From CBDCVN01 sp965223585 (lineage in GTDB: Bacteria > Deinococcota > Deinococci > Deinococcales > Trueperaceae): a DNA stretch of 64,000 nucleotides. The DNA lies in contig CBDCWW010000014.1 in NCBI GenBank assembly GCA_965223585.1, positions 496,001 through 560,000 of the forward strand, in the 5' to 3' direction. The notes beneath the pieces are model-generated. The model worked only from the letters and a program-made list of their open reading frames with translations. It was not told the origin of the DNA and searched no databases. Of the stretch, positions 32,802 to 41,711 are shown in pieces (within the stretch, counting starts at the first letter, position 1; each line of letters starts with the position of its first letter). Both the position numbers and the translations under genes were made by a program.

Positions 32802-33725
32802 ATGAAACATAAACACCTACTTGATTTATACGACTGGTCAAAAGAAGACGTTATAGCTCTCTTTGACACAGCAGACGCTATGGCAGAAATAATGCAGCGT
32901 ACCATTAAGAAAGTCCCCGCTTTACAAGGTTTTACAGTGGGGACATTATTTTTTGAGAATTCAACAAGGACTAAGCTCTCTTTTGAGAGGGCAGCAAAAG
33001 TCCAAAGTGCAGATGTCCTCAACTTTGCGGCTGGTAGCTCGAGCCTCTCAAAAGGAGAGTCACTAAAAGATACGCTAAAAACTATTGACACAATGCAAAT
33101 AGATGCTTATGTAGTGCGTCATATTGCTCCGGGAGTACCATACCAGCTTACCAATTGGACAGATGCTAGCATCATCAATGCTGGTGATGGTAGGCGTGCC
33201 CATCCTACTCAAGCCCTTTTAGACAGCTACACCTTCAGAAACGAGTTTCCCAACTTTGATAGTTTTGAGGGAAAGAAGTTAGCCATTATAGGGGATGTTC
33301 TCCATTCTAGAGTAGCTCGTAGCAACATTGCTTTGTGGACTAAACTTGGAGCAGAAGTAACTCTTTGTGGTCCTAAAACTCTTTTGCCAGACGAATTGAA
33401 GGGGCCGAAAGTTACACTTACACATAGTGTCTATGACGCAGCAGAAGGGGCTCATGTAGTAATGGCCTTACGTCTCCAAAAAGAACGTATGACAGAAGGT
33501 TTACTACCTTCCACAGCAGAATATCAAGCCTATTACCAGCTTAATGAAGAGGTGATGAAGCAAGCCCATGCTGAAGCACTAATAATGCACCCGGGCCCTA
33601 TGAACCGTGATGTAGAAATTTCTGGTAGTTTAGCCGATAGTAAAAATAGTGTTATAGAAAAACAAGTAGCCAATGGCATACCTATTCGCATGGCAGTTTT
33701 TTATAAGCTTTTAATTGGAAAATAA
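32802..33725 (+). CDS. pyrB: Aspartate carbamoyltransferase catalytic chain
   Basis: This enzyme makes carbamoyl aspartate from carbamoyl phosphate and aspartate, the committed step of pyrimidine synthesis. FFENSTRTKLSFE, RHIAPGVPYQL, the HPTQALLD loop and HPGPMNRDVEI are all diagnostic. I start at ATG 32802 (about 307 aa), which matches the family and has TTATAC 7 nt upstream; the longer TTG start at 32772 lacks support. pyrR is immediately upstream. No pyrI or pyrC is adjacent. It converges on the yceI gene with only 4 bp between the stops. Confidence 0.95.
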   Translation: MKHKHLLDLYDWSKEDVIALFDTADAMAEIMQRTIKKVPALQGFTVGTLFFENSTRTKLSFERAAKVQSADVLNFAAGSSSLSKGESLKDTLKTIDTMQIDAYVVRHIAPGVPYQLTNWTDASIINAGDGRRAHPTQALLDSYTFRNEFPNFDSFEGKKLAIIGDVLHSRVARSNIALWTKLGAEVTLCGPKTLLPDELKGPKVTLTHSVYDAAEGAHVVMALRLQKERMTEGLLPSTAEYQAYYQLNEEVMKQAHAEALIMHPGPMNRDVEISGSLADSKNSVIEKQVANGIPIRMAVFYKLLIGK

Positions 33726-33729
33726 GTTT

Positions 33730-34310
33730 TTACTCGAGCAATGCTAGGATATTAAAGTTAATTATTCCTTCATCATCTACAGTGTGCCCAAAAGCTTTAG
33801 GTCTTGTCATGTTAAAGTCACTCAACAGTACACTAAATTCACCTATAGCAGTTAGTCGATTTTCTTGTTGCTCGAGTTCCAGAGCCACAGTAATTTCTTT
33901 GTCCACCCATGCATACTTAAAGTTCCTGTGACATCAATTTTTAACACCTCATCCTGAGAAAGTTTCTCTAAAGAGGTTTTAGTACTATAGAAAGTAATCT
34001 CAGGGTATTTTTTAGATTCAAAAACCATTCTTCGACTATTGCAGTTTAAAAGCCAGTTACCTGCATCAAAACCATCAGGATGTACTATAACTTCTAAGTT
34101 AAAATCCCCAGCCAAACCATTTTCAGCTAACTGTAAAGTCAAGCTATGTACTGGAGCTTCCCCATGAAAAGTAATACGTTTCTCATTTCTACTGGCTGTG
34201 TAGTTAATAGTACTTTTCTCATCAAGTTGTCCATTTAACGTTTTTGCACTGAACGGTGAAGCTACTAGTAGTATAAAAATTAAGTAGGTGAGGACTTTAC
34301 AAATCTTCAT
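33730..34310 (-). pseudogene. YceI family protein, frameshifted
   Basis: The intact frame (33852-34310, 152 aa) has a signal peptide and typical YceI segments (FDAGNWLLNCNSRRMVFE, KKYPEITF, VTGTLSMHG). It then leaves frame at an AAAGAAA tract near 33895-33901. Adding one base restores KEITVALELEQQ and continues through LLSDFNMTRPKAFGHTVD to a stop at 33730, the expected YceI ending. This is either a recent disabling deletion, a sequencing error or a slippery frameshift. YceI proteins are periplasmic lipocalin-like isoprenoid binders. The ATG follows AAGGAG. Two CTCGAG sites lie in the shifted part. Confidence 0.85.
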
Positions 34311-34384
34311 AGCAACTCCTTATTATGACTTTTTAAATCCAATCAATGGCTACTAAGGTTATCGTCATCGTCTCAAAAATAAAA

Positions 34385-34416
34385 CCCCTAATCTCTTTCT
34401 ATAAAGGGATTAGGGG
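34385..34416 (-). terminator. Terminator of the haem-protein gene
   Basis: CCCCTAATC and GATTAGGGG pair with extra base pairs inward. On the minus strand the hairpin is followed by TTTTATTTTT. It ends transcription of the gene at 34448-35113. Confidence 0.85.
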
Positions 34417-34447
34417 AAATCAAGTGCAGAAAAATCAGAATTAGATT

Positions 34448-35113
34448 TTATTGTAGAGATGCATTGAAAAGCCAACCATTAGCTTGTTGGGCACCATGGC
34501 AACCTACGCAACCTGCTGGAGCACCTGCTGCTTCTACAGTGCCATCAGGCTTCATCTTTGCCCAGAACCAATCACCAGCATCTGGACTAGATCCCTCTTC
34601 CATCTTTACCATATAAGTTATAGCTGCTAAAGTGCGATCAGGCATATAGTTTTCTTTAACAATAATAGAACCTGCAGGTAAAGGATTGACCTTAGCTTGA
34701 ATAGCATCATAGGCTATATTGTTGGCAAATGTACGCAAAACAGCACCATGGGGAGCTTGGCCTTCATAAAAACCAAGAGGAACACCGGGCTCATAGTGCC
34801 AAGTGTATCCATAGCTTTGATTATTTATCAGTTCTAAAAAATGACCAGCAAGTTCTTCGGGGGTAGGTTCTGAGCTACCCATCATCGCCATTTCCTCTTC
34901 TGCCATTTCCTCTTCCGCCATTTCCTCAGAACTCATCATTTCTTCTTCACCATGCATCATTTCATCTTCTGCCATCATCTCATCATCCCCCATCATTTCT
35001 TCTTCAGTCACCATCTCTTCTTCATTATTTACTGGTTCTGTGTAATCATCTTGTGCTCCAGAAAGACTAAATAACAAAGCAAACAAAGTAAAGATAAGTA
35101 GAAACTTTTTCAT
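34448..35113 (-). CDS. Secreted cytochrome P460-like haem protein with Met/Glu-rich linker
   Basis: The 221-aa protein has a signal peptide (cleavage near SGAQ). A low-complexity stretch from about 30 to 77 is built of E-E-M-M type repeats. The C-terminal domain holds a haem-c motif CVGCH (C202, C205, H206). The spacing and the WFWAKMKPDG segment before it resemble cytochrome P460 family proteins. The Met/Glu-rich linker may bind copper or simply space the domain from the membrane. An AAAGGA site precedes the ATG. Family assignment is moderate. Confidence 0.75.
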   Translation of the reverse strand: MKKFLLIFTLFALLFSLSGAQDDYTEPVNNEEEMVTEEEMMGDDEMMAEDEMMHGEEEMMSSEEMAEEEMAEEEMAMMGSSEPTPEELAGHFLELINNQSYGYTWHYEPGVPLGFYEGQAPHGAVLRTFANNIAYDAIQAKVNPLPAGSIIVKENYMPDRTLAAITYMVKMEEGSSPDAGDWFWAKMKPDGTVEAAGAPAGCVGCHGAQQANGWLFNASLQ

Positions 35114-35285
35114 TAACTATCCTTTCAAAATATAATTTAAAAAACCTAGAACCTAGGCCATTTATGCATCTATAATTTATGCCTATACCTTAAGCTTTTT
35201 TAAGTAAAATAGACGACATGGAAGTTCCTTAACTCTTGTTAAACAACAAAACCCATAACTTTGCCTTTTGATATGCCACTATCAT

Positions 35286-36977
35286 TAATACCCACGCCAA
35301 AGTGAGTCATATTACCAACTCACGCTAACACATTTCAAAAAACTGATTCAGTACGACACAATTGCTAAATAGTTGAAACGAGGGCACCATACATAAAGTA
35401 TAGTACCCATGCAAGAAATACAATATATTTTACAATGCCTTAGCCCAGCTCTTGATAAAACAACCCTAAATCAGCTAACAACAATTGTTTTAGCAATGCT
35501 ATCTATGACTGGTCGTGTCACGATGCTTGGTATCTCTCGATGGACTTTTGGTCTTAGTGGTAGTTATCGTACGGTACAACGTTTCTTTAGCACCAATATT
35601 TGCTGGCTATACCTCAACTGGTACTTATTTCGTAACCATGTTTATGACCCTGATGATACCTACTTACTAGCAGGTGATGAAGTAGTAATTACTAAATCAG
35701 GTAAAGAGACTTTTGGAATTGATAGATTCTTCAGTTCTCTTTTTAATCGTGTAGTGAGGAGTATTTGCTTCTTTAGTTTATCACTGGTTAGTGTTAAAGA
35801 CCGCACTGCTTACCCAATACTTAATAAGCAAATTGTACGTACTGATCAAGAAGAAGGCAATGAACCAGAGCAAAAGGAGTCTCAAGACAAGAACAATACG
35901 GGGCAGGAAGAAGCTAAAAGAGAAACACAAGATAAATCACAAGATAACAGTAAGGGTAAGGCAAAAAAGAGCAAAAGCAATAATCATAAACAACAAAAGC
36001 AGAAAAATAAAAAGAAGGCAGGACGTCCAAAAGGTAGCAAAAATAAAGACAAAGTCAATGTGAAACTACCAGTACATCTAGTATTTATAAAAACGATGAT
36101 AATGCTAGTTCTGAACATATTCTTACTAAGAATGGGTATTCAGTATTTATTACTAGATGGGGCCTTTGGCGATAACAACAGCTTACAAATGGCAAGAATG
36201 TGTGGACTGTTCTTAATTAGCAAATTAAGAGTTGACTCAGCATTGTACTTTCTCTATGAAGGGAAGCAAAATAAACGAGGAAGGAAACGCAAATATGGAG
36301 AAAAGATAGATTACAAGAAGATACCTAAGGAATATCTTGAGAGTAGCACAGTAGATCTAAAAAAGAAGATTCGTACAGATATCTATCAAATGACAATGTT
36401 ACACAAGGAATTTGGACAGTCTTTGAATGTAGTAGTAATAGTTAAAACCAGTATAGTAACAGGAGAAAGTAAGCATGTAATCTTATTCAGCAGTGATCTG
36501 AACATATCATACGAAAAATTAATAGACTACTACAGTTTACGTTTCCAAATAGAATTTACCTTCAGAGACGCTAAGCAATATTGGGGATTAGAAGATTTTA
36601 TGAACATAAAGGAACAGCAGATAAACAATGCAGCAAACCTAGCAATGTTTATGGTGCTATTCTCAAAAGTGCTGTTAAAAAAACTAAGGTCTCAGCATCC
36701 TAATTGGAGTGTTTTGGATCTTAAAGCACACTTTAGGTCGTTCAGGTACGTACTTGAAATATTAAAACTATTTCCCAGAAACCTTGATCCTATTTTAATT
36801 CGACAACTCCTGAACAATGTTCCCAATTTGGGAGCTATTCATGATTCATAAATAGCAAAGTGAATTGTTTTGGAGTTGCCTTTTTATAGAACTGGGCTCC
36901 TAATACCTCAGTTTTCAAATAAGTTTAACTTTCCATAAAGCGCTTCTGTTTTGTGATTGAGAATGTCATAGGTATTG
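35286..36977 (+). mobile_element. IS4-superfamily insertion sequence, copy 2
   Basis: This is the second 1692-bp copy, in inverted orientation to copy 1. Its ends are TAATACCCACGCC and the complement of CAATACCTATGAC. ATCAT flanks both sides (35281-35285 and 36978-36982), a 5-bp target duplication (copy 1 shows 6 bp). It lies between the haem-protein promoter and folE. Confidence 0.9.
35409..36851 (+). CDS. IS4-superfamily DDE transposase (copy 2)
   Basis: The 480-aa protein is identical to the transposase at 5627-7069: D90, D250 and E382, with the lysine-rich AT-hook-bearing insertion at 144-217. The identity extends into alternate frames and both flanks, so the DNA is near identical and one copy is a recent transposition product. 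Confidence 0.93.
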   Translation: MQEIQYILQCLSPALDKTTLNQLTTIVLAMLSMTGRVTMLGISRWTFGLSGSYRTVQRFFSTNICWLYLNWYLFRNHVYDPDDTYLLAGDEVVITKSGKETFGIDRFFSSLFNRVVRSICFFSLSLVSVKDRTAYPILNKQIVRTDQEEGNEPEQKESQDKNNTGQEEAKRETQDKSQDNSKGKAKKSKSNNHKQQKQKNKKKAGRPKGSKNKDKVNVKLPVHLVFIKTMIMLVLNIFLLRMGIQYLLLDGAFGDNNSLQMARMCGLFLISKLRVDSALYFLYEGKQNKRGRKRKYGEKIDYKKIPKEYLESSTVDLKKKIRTDIYQMTMLHKEFGQSLNVVVIVKTSIVTGESKHVILFSSDLNISYEKLIDYYSLRFQIEFTFRDAKQYWGLEDFMNIKEQQINNAANLAMFMVLFSKVLLKKLRSQHPNWSVLDLKAHFRSFRYVLEILKLFPRNLDPILIRQLLNNVPNLGAIHDS

Positions 36978-37229
36978 ATCATATTAGGGATTTTTCGGGC
37001 AAATCAGTAAAATGACTGACTTAAAAAGAAAGTTGTTTAAACATAAAATTCAGAAGGAAGCTTGCGTTTCCACTATACTTACCTACTTTTCCTTTATTAT
37101 GGTTCTATTATAAATTGCTTGATAATTCTATGAAATTGTGCTAAATTTTACTTAAGTTCCTTAGTAAGCATTGGGAGTAACTTGTATTTGTGAAATTATG
37201 GCACAGTACATCATCCCTTTGGCCTAGGT
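36978..37229. other. Intergenic region upstream of folE
   Basis: Between IS copy 2 and folE there is AT-rich DNA without a visible gene. The -10 of folE is at 37230-37235. Confidence 0.45.
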
Positions 37230-37242
37230 TAGGATGGAGAAC

Positions 37243-37863
37243 ATGGATGTCTTAGAAAATATTGCTCAAAACAAAGACCATAGTATTTTCAAAGAGGATA
37301 CTTATTTACGAGTAGAGGGAGCACTCGAGCCCATAGTAACTCAACTTATATCAGGCTTAGGTGAAAATATAAATCGTGAAGGCTTACTAAGAACCCCACA
37401 CCGCGTTGAGAAAGCCTTATTTTACCTTACTAATGGCTATGATAAGAATTTAGAAACTATAATAAACGGAGCACTTTTTAAATCTGAAGGCTCGGAAATG
37501 GTTATCGTTAAAGATATAGAGTTTTACTCACTTTGCGAACACCATATGTTGCCTTTTTTTGGTAAAGCACACATTGCCTATATTCCTTGTAAAACTATTT
37601 TAGGCTTGAGTAAGTTTGCCCGTATTGTAGATGTGTTTGCACGCCGTATGCAAGTCCAAGAGCGCCTGACTAGTCAAGTAGCGGACTCTTTAATTGAAGT
37701 ACTAAACCCCCTAGGGGTTGCTGTTGTTACTGATGCTAGTCATCTATGTATGATGATGCGCGGAGTTGAGAAGCAAGGTTCCACCACACGCACTAGCGTC
37801 ATGCGCGGCGTTTTTAAAGATGACTTTCGCACAAGACAAGAATTTTTAGAAGCACTGAAATAG
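37243..37863 (+). CDS. folE: GTP cyclohydrolase I
   Basis: FolE opens GTP to dihydroneopterin triphosphate, the first step of folate and related pterin synthesis. The zinc ligands are visible in SLCEHHMLPF (C101, H104 in the longer numbering) and LCMMMRGVEKQ (C172). GLSKFARIVDVFARRMQVQE is typical. The first in-frame ATG at 37234 overlaps TAGGAT; if that hexamer is the -10, the start is ATG 37243, 7 nt downstream. No other folate genes are adjacent. Convergent with hisS across repeat copy B. Confidence 0.96.
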   Translation: MDVLENIAQNKDHSIFKEDTYLRVEGALEPIVTQLISGLGENINREGLLRTPHRVEKALFYLTNGYDKNLETIINGALFKSEGSEMVIVKDIEFYSLCEHHMLPFFGKAHIAYIPCKTILGLSKFARIVDVFARRMQVQERLTSQVADSLIEVLNPLGVAVVTDASHLCMMMRGVEKQGSTTRTSVMRGVFKDDFRTRQEFLEALK

Positions 37864-37876
37864 CTAAAGCAGGAGT

Positions 37877-38026
37877 GTAAAAGTTGTGGTGAATAACCTA
37901 GGAGTAGCAAGTGCCTATAGGTAGCTAGAAGCCAGAAGTTAGTAGCCAACACAATGACCCTGCTGACTATTAGCTACTGGCTTCTAGCTATTATTTTAAA
38001 TCCTAAGCGGAAATTCACAAGTATTT
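37877..38026. repeat. Dispersed palindromic repeat, copy B
   Basis: It starts with AAAAGTTGTGGTGAATA and ends with TTCACAAGTAT. The core forms a long hairpin in which TAGCTAGAAGCCAG (37921 region) pairs with CTGGCTTCTAGCTA (37977 region). It aligns over its whole length with the complement of copy A (11300-11440), including AGTGCCTA-AGGTAG. Like copy A it sits between convergent genes. Confidence 0.7.
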
Positions 38027-38041
38027 ATACATAGATGCTTA

Positions 38042-39301
38042 CTATACAAAGTCAATCAAAAAGTCATGTAAGTTGCTTTCGGGAACTTCGCTTTGGTCAC
38101 CACTTTGTAAGTTCTTAAGTTGGTAAATGCCCCTTTCACGTTCTCTATCACCACGTAAAGCAGCAAAGGTGGCCCCAGAACGGTTAGCCTCTTTAAGTCC
38201 TTTGGTTGGGTTGCGTTTGGTATAAGCAAACTCTATATAGAAGCTCTGACGTAATTGTAAAGCTAGCTCAGTAACCTCAATTATAGCTTTTTCATCTAAA
38301 GGTACCAAAAAAAGTAAAGGAGAGTTAGGTTTAGGAAAGGTAACTTTATCTTCTTGCAAAGCATCTATAACTCGCTCGACTCCAAAAGCCCAACCTACAC
38401 CCGGGGTTATAGAACCACCTAGATTCTCTACTAGACCATCATAGCGTCCACCACCACCTAAAGCTGATTGTGCCCCAATAGCATTATGGTGAACCTCGAA
38501 AGCAGTACGACTATAGTAATCAAGACCACGCACAATACTATCATCTACCAAGAATGGTATTCCCCAAGCATTTAAATAGCTCTTAACATTTTCAAAATGG
38601 ACCTTAGCTTCCTCATTTAAAAACTCTAGTGGGCGCTTCAAGTCCTTAATGATTGCTTGATCAGTTTCTTCCTTGCTATCTAGAACCCTCATAGGATTAA
38701 GCTTTAAACGTCTTTGGCTTGTTTTACTTAGCTTGTTTTTTTTAACTTCAAGTTCGTTCTGTAAGTATTGATTGTAGCGAATGCGATCTTCAAGATCACC
38801 TACAGAACCAAGTTTAACCACCATATTCTTAATGCCACATGTTCTAAGGACTTCATGAAGCAAAACTATAGCTTCAGCATCAATAAGAGGGGTATCTAAA
38901 CCCAAAAATTCACAGTTGACTTGATGAAACTGCCTAAACCTGCCACGTTGTGGCTTTTCAGCACGAAAAACTGGCCCTGTAGAGTATACTTTAATAGGAG
39001 AACGTTGTGTATGTAGGCCGTTTTCAATAAAAGATCTAATTACTCCAGCAGTAAATTCAGGTCTTAAGGTTAGCATTCTGCTACCAGCATCTGCAAAGGT
39101 ATACATCTCATGCTGTACTACCAAGTCAGAAGATCCGCCAACAGATTTAGTAAATACCTCGCTATATTCAAAAACAGGTGGAGTTATCTCTTTCACACCA
39201 GCATTGTTTAAGACCTTCTTGGCAGTGTCAAAAACAAAGTGCCATTTAGATTGGTCTATTGGCAAGATATCAAAAGTACCTTTAACTGCTTGAAGCTTCA
39301 T
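38042..39301 (-). CDS. hisS: Histidyl-tRNA synthetase
   Basis: The 419-aa class II synthetase has GTFDILP at the N-terminus, motif 2 (GPVFRAEKPQRGRFRQFHQ), the histidine-specific VRGLDYYSRTAFEV and GGGGRYDGLV, and motif 3 (GVGWAFGVERV). It charges tRNA-His. The promoter is clear: TTGACC, an 18-nt spacer, TATACT, then 8 nt to the ATG with no ribosome-binding site, so the mRNA is leaderless. No aspS follows, unlike in many genomes. Confidence 0.97.
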   Translation of the reverse strand: MKLQAVKGTFDILPIDQSKWHFVFDTAKKVLNNAGVKEITPPVFEYSEVFTKSVGGSSDLVVQHEMYTFADAGSRMLTLRPEFTAGVIRSFIENGLHTQRSPIKVYSTGPVFRAEKPQRGRFRQFHQVNCEFLGLDTPLIDAEAIVLLHEVLRTCGIKNMVVKLGSVGDLEDRIRYNQYLQNELEVKKNKLSKTSQRRLKLNPMRVLDSKEETDQAIIKDLKRPLEFLNEEAKVHFENVKSYLNAWGIPFLVDDSIVRGLDYYSRTAFEVHHNAIGAQSALGGGGRYDGLVENLGGSITPGVGWAFGVERVIDALQEDKVTFPKPNSPLLFLVPLDEKAIIEVTELALQLRQSFYIEFAYTKRNPTKGLKEANRSGATFAALRGDRERERGIYQLKNLQSGDQSEVPESNLHDFLIDFV

Positions 39302-39309
39302 TATAATTT

Positions 39310-39339
39310 AGTATAAGTAACTGACAATACAGTGGTCAA
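39310..39339 (-). promoter_or_regulatory. Leaderless hisS promoter
   Basis: On the minus strand TTGACC (39334-39339) and TATACT (39310-39315) are 18 nt apart. The ATG follows after 8 nt. Confidence 0.75.
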
Positions 39340-39460
39340 AAAAATCTTGGGTTTACCCTCGCCCGCCCTAAAGTGAAGCGAAGGGAATACCGTAAAGGGC
39401 TGACCCAAACCTCGGAGGTTTCGCAGAACAAACCATGGACATCCATATCAAACCCCAAAA

Positions 39461-39488
39461 TGCACATCCCTAACATTAAGGATGTGCA
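39461..39488 (-). terminator. Hairpin, probable terminator of the 39.8-kb lipoprotein gene
   Basis: TGCACATCC and GGATGTGCA form a perfect 9-bp stem with a 10-nt loop. On the minus strand TTTTGGGG follows. It could end the lipoprotein transcript. Confidence 0.5.
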
Positions 39489-39534
39489 CTTGTGCTTACG
39501 GAAACAAAGGTTAAAACTGCAACCTCTTGTTTTT

Positions 39535-39700
39535 AATTGACACTCCCACGGCTAAAACCTAGGGGTTCTCACTTCATAGATTTCCTAATGGAACATCTTC
39601 ATGAGCTCACTGGGCATGTCCTGCCCTGTATAAGCAAATTATATTAAAAAGACGCTTTCATCCCACGACTAAAGCTGTGGGCTTTACCGCTTATTGTCGT
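39535..39700. mobile_element. IS200/IS605-type end remnants (two hairpins)
   Basis: CTCCCACGGCTAAAACCTAGGGG (39543-39565) and ATCCCACGACTAAAGCTGTGGG (39660-39681, then CTTTACCGCTTATTG) look like the imperfect end hairpins that flank IS605-family elements. Only about 90 bp lies between them and there is no tnpA or tnpB, so this is a stripped or non-autonomous copy. Confidence 0.55.
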
Positions 39701-39766
39701 AAATAAAGTAATTATTTAATTTCTAATTAGCAATAGAACAAACAAGTTTATTAACTTATTAATTCT

Positions 39767-40132
39767 TTAAGGAAGGTTAGCAGGCAAAGAATTACTAGCT
39801 GTGCCATCTACAACTACATAAGCGTAGCCAAATCCTGCGTCTGAAGGCACGTTATTAATAACAATTTTAGAAGGTGACCATGTATCAGGAACAACACGCA
39901 CACCACCTTTACCGCTAATATCTGCACCTAGAATTACATAGCTTTCCTCACCTGCTCCTCTTTGACCATCACCAAAGTAACGACCTTGTAGAACTAAATC
40001 TCCATCAGCAGTTTGTGGTACTGTGACAGAGAGGAGTGTAGGCTTAATTTCCGTGCTTAATTCTGCTTTAGGTGCACAAGCACTAAGGAAAAGTACAAAA
40101 CAAAAACAAGTTATTATAAATATGTGTTTCAC
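39767..40132 (-). CDS. Lipoprotein with IPT/TIG-like domain
   Basis: I start at GTG 40132, which follows AAGGAGCTTGAAT; the ATG at 40156 lacks a site. The product has a lipoprotein signal (lipobox LSAC) and a single beta domain: PTLLSVTVPQ, GDLVLQGRYFG, WSPSKIVINNVP and GYAYVVVDG. This resembles an IPT/TIG immunoglobulin-like fold. It is presumably membrane-anchored; the function is unknown. It is followed by a stretch of hairpins and IS605 remnants. Confidence 0.75.
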   Translation of the reverse strand: MKHIFIITCFCFVLFLSACAPKAELSTEIKPTLLSVTVPQTADGDLVLQGRYFGDGQRGAGEESYVILGADISGKGGVRVVPDTWSPSKIVINNVPSDAGFGYAYVVVDGTASNSLPANLP

Positions 40133-40230
40133 ATTCAAGCTCCTTAGATTTAACATAAGTTCTTCACTTATTAAAGTATAGAATAGCTAGCTCGAGAAAC
40201 AACGTATAGGTTTTCATAATATTCACAGAA

Positions 40231-41457
40231 TTACTGTCCTGCTTCTGCTTCTGCTCGCCTTTGTGCCTCGGTTAACGCTTCTTCTGGCGACATACGACCC
40301 TTGAGAGCTTTTTCCATAGCCTCTTGTAAAAAATCTTGCCAAATAGCATAAGCACCCACTTTAGGACGCTCGACCGCATACTCGAGCTGTTCTAAGCCCA
40401 GCCCACGAATTGGATCCTCAGAATACCAACTTTCCAGAAGTGGTAAAGCAGACTTACGGGCAGGCAAAAAGTAGGACTTTTTTACCCATGTAGTAATATT
40501 TTCAGGTTGCATTAGGAATTGCCAAAAGGCAAAAGCACCTAAACGTTCAGCCTCGCTAGAATCTTTCATTACTACTATTTGTGCACCTATTAAGGGTACT
40601 TCTCGACTAATTCCCATAGGAACAACAACTGCCCCGGGCTCAAAAGCAATACTATACCTTTGTCCTTGAGTCCAAAAAGCTAAGCTGGCAAGAGCCATCA
40701 TGCCCCTAGTGCGAACAAAATCAACTAAAGCCACATCAATTTCAGCAATGCTGCGATTGGTAACATGCCTATCGTCTGTCATGCGCTTAAGCATAGTAAG
40801 AGCTTCAATAGCCTCGGGGCTATTGAAATTTGGTCTACCATCTTCAGTTACTATACGCCCACCCCTTGTAGTTACCATAGTTTCAAAGATAAAAGACATG
40901 CTCACATTAATATAGCCCTTGGTCTGACGGGTTGTTAGTTCTTTAGCTGCCTCTTCAAAATCTTCCCATGTTTGAGGGGGATCAACACCACGTTGCTTAA
41001 ATAAAGAAGCATTGTAAAAAAGCACAGGTAAGGACATGTTCCAAGGCAAACCATAACGCTCACCGTTTACAATTCCATAGTTCCATAAAGCAGGGTAAAT
41101 ATCGTTAATAAACTCTTCGCTTAGAAAAGCAGTAAGATCACTCAAAGGTAGAGCAGCTTCTTCTTCAACAAGCTTAGCAAAAACAGTCACCTCGGCATCA
41201 AAAATGACTGGCCCTGTGCCATTGCTAACCGCTGTAATTAACTTAACCGATGCTTCCGGGTAAGTACCTGCATAAATAGGCTCAATAATATAGTTTGTTT
41301 GAGAGGTGTTGAAAGCTCGAGCAAATTCTTCAATTGTCTCAATATTGTCAACTTGAGAATGCCAAAAGGTAATATTAGTTTGTGCAAAAGTAAAAGACAT
41401 AGCTAAAATGGCGAGAATCTCTAAGAATTTAATAGCTTTTTTCATGAATATGAACAT
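40231..41457 (-). CDS. ABC transporter substrate-binding protein, family 1
   Basis: The protein of about 405 aa has a signal peptide (ends near TFAQ) and the start ITFWHSQ of family 1 binding proteins that carry sugars or glycerol-3-phosphate. The GLPWNMSLPVLFYNASLFKQ segment, the EDFEEAAKEL helix and GAQIVVMKDS support this. It should deliver a carbohydrate-like ligand to an ABC importer. The next gene upstream on the same strand is a two-domain permease of the iron/thiamine type, which is not the expected partner. Three CTCGAG sites lie in or by it. Confidence 0.88.
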   Translation of the reverse strand: MFIFMKKAIKFLEILAILAMSFTFAQTNITFWHSQVDNIETIEEFARAFNTSQTNYIIEPIYAGTYPEASVKLITAVSNGTGPVIFDAEVTVFAKLVEEEAALPLSDLTAFLSEEFINDIYPALWNYGIVNGERYGLPWNMSLPVLFYNASLFKQRGVDPPQTWEDFEEAAKELTTRQTKGYINVSMSFIFETMVTTRGGRIVTEDGRPNFNSPEAIEALTMLKRMTDDRHVTNRSIAEIDVALVDFVRTRGMMALASLAFWTQGQRYSIAFEPGAVVVPMGISREVPLIGAQIVVMKDSSEAERLGAFAFWQFLMQPENITTWVKKSYFLPARKSALPLLESWYSEDPIRGLGLEQLEYAVERPKVGAYAIWQDFLQEAMEKALKGRMSPEEALTEAQRRAEAEAGQ

Positions 41458-41711
41458 AATATCCTTTAATTATAATCACCCTAGCTTTACAAAAAAAATC
41501 TTCATAAAAATGAAATTATCTTCCCATTAGTGCACAAAGCCCCCTGTATAAAGGCTAATAATTCAAGTGGTCTATGCTGAATTGTGCCTCAGTTGCTCAT
41601 TGTTTAAGGGTTTGTGGCTTGATGTTGAAACTCTTTTAGGTGGTAATCTTGCCAAGGTTATAGAAACTTTTAGTAGAGGGTACAAAAAAAATTGATTGTG
41701 TCTAATTATAG
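41458..41711. other. Intergenic region between binding protein and permease
   Basis: About 254 bp. A short open stretch on the plus strand (near 41555-41700, containing LDVETLLGGNLAKVIETF) may be a gene remnant, but I do not recognise it. Confidence 0.3.

Noticed and set aside
5501..36977. Past inversion between the two IS copies explaining the STM4011-4015 split
   Set aside because: Each copy has matching duplications at its own two flanks, which an inversion through the copies would have exchanged. It also would not bring the two half-clusters together.
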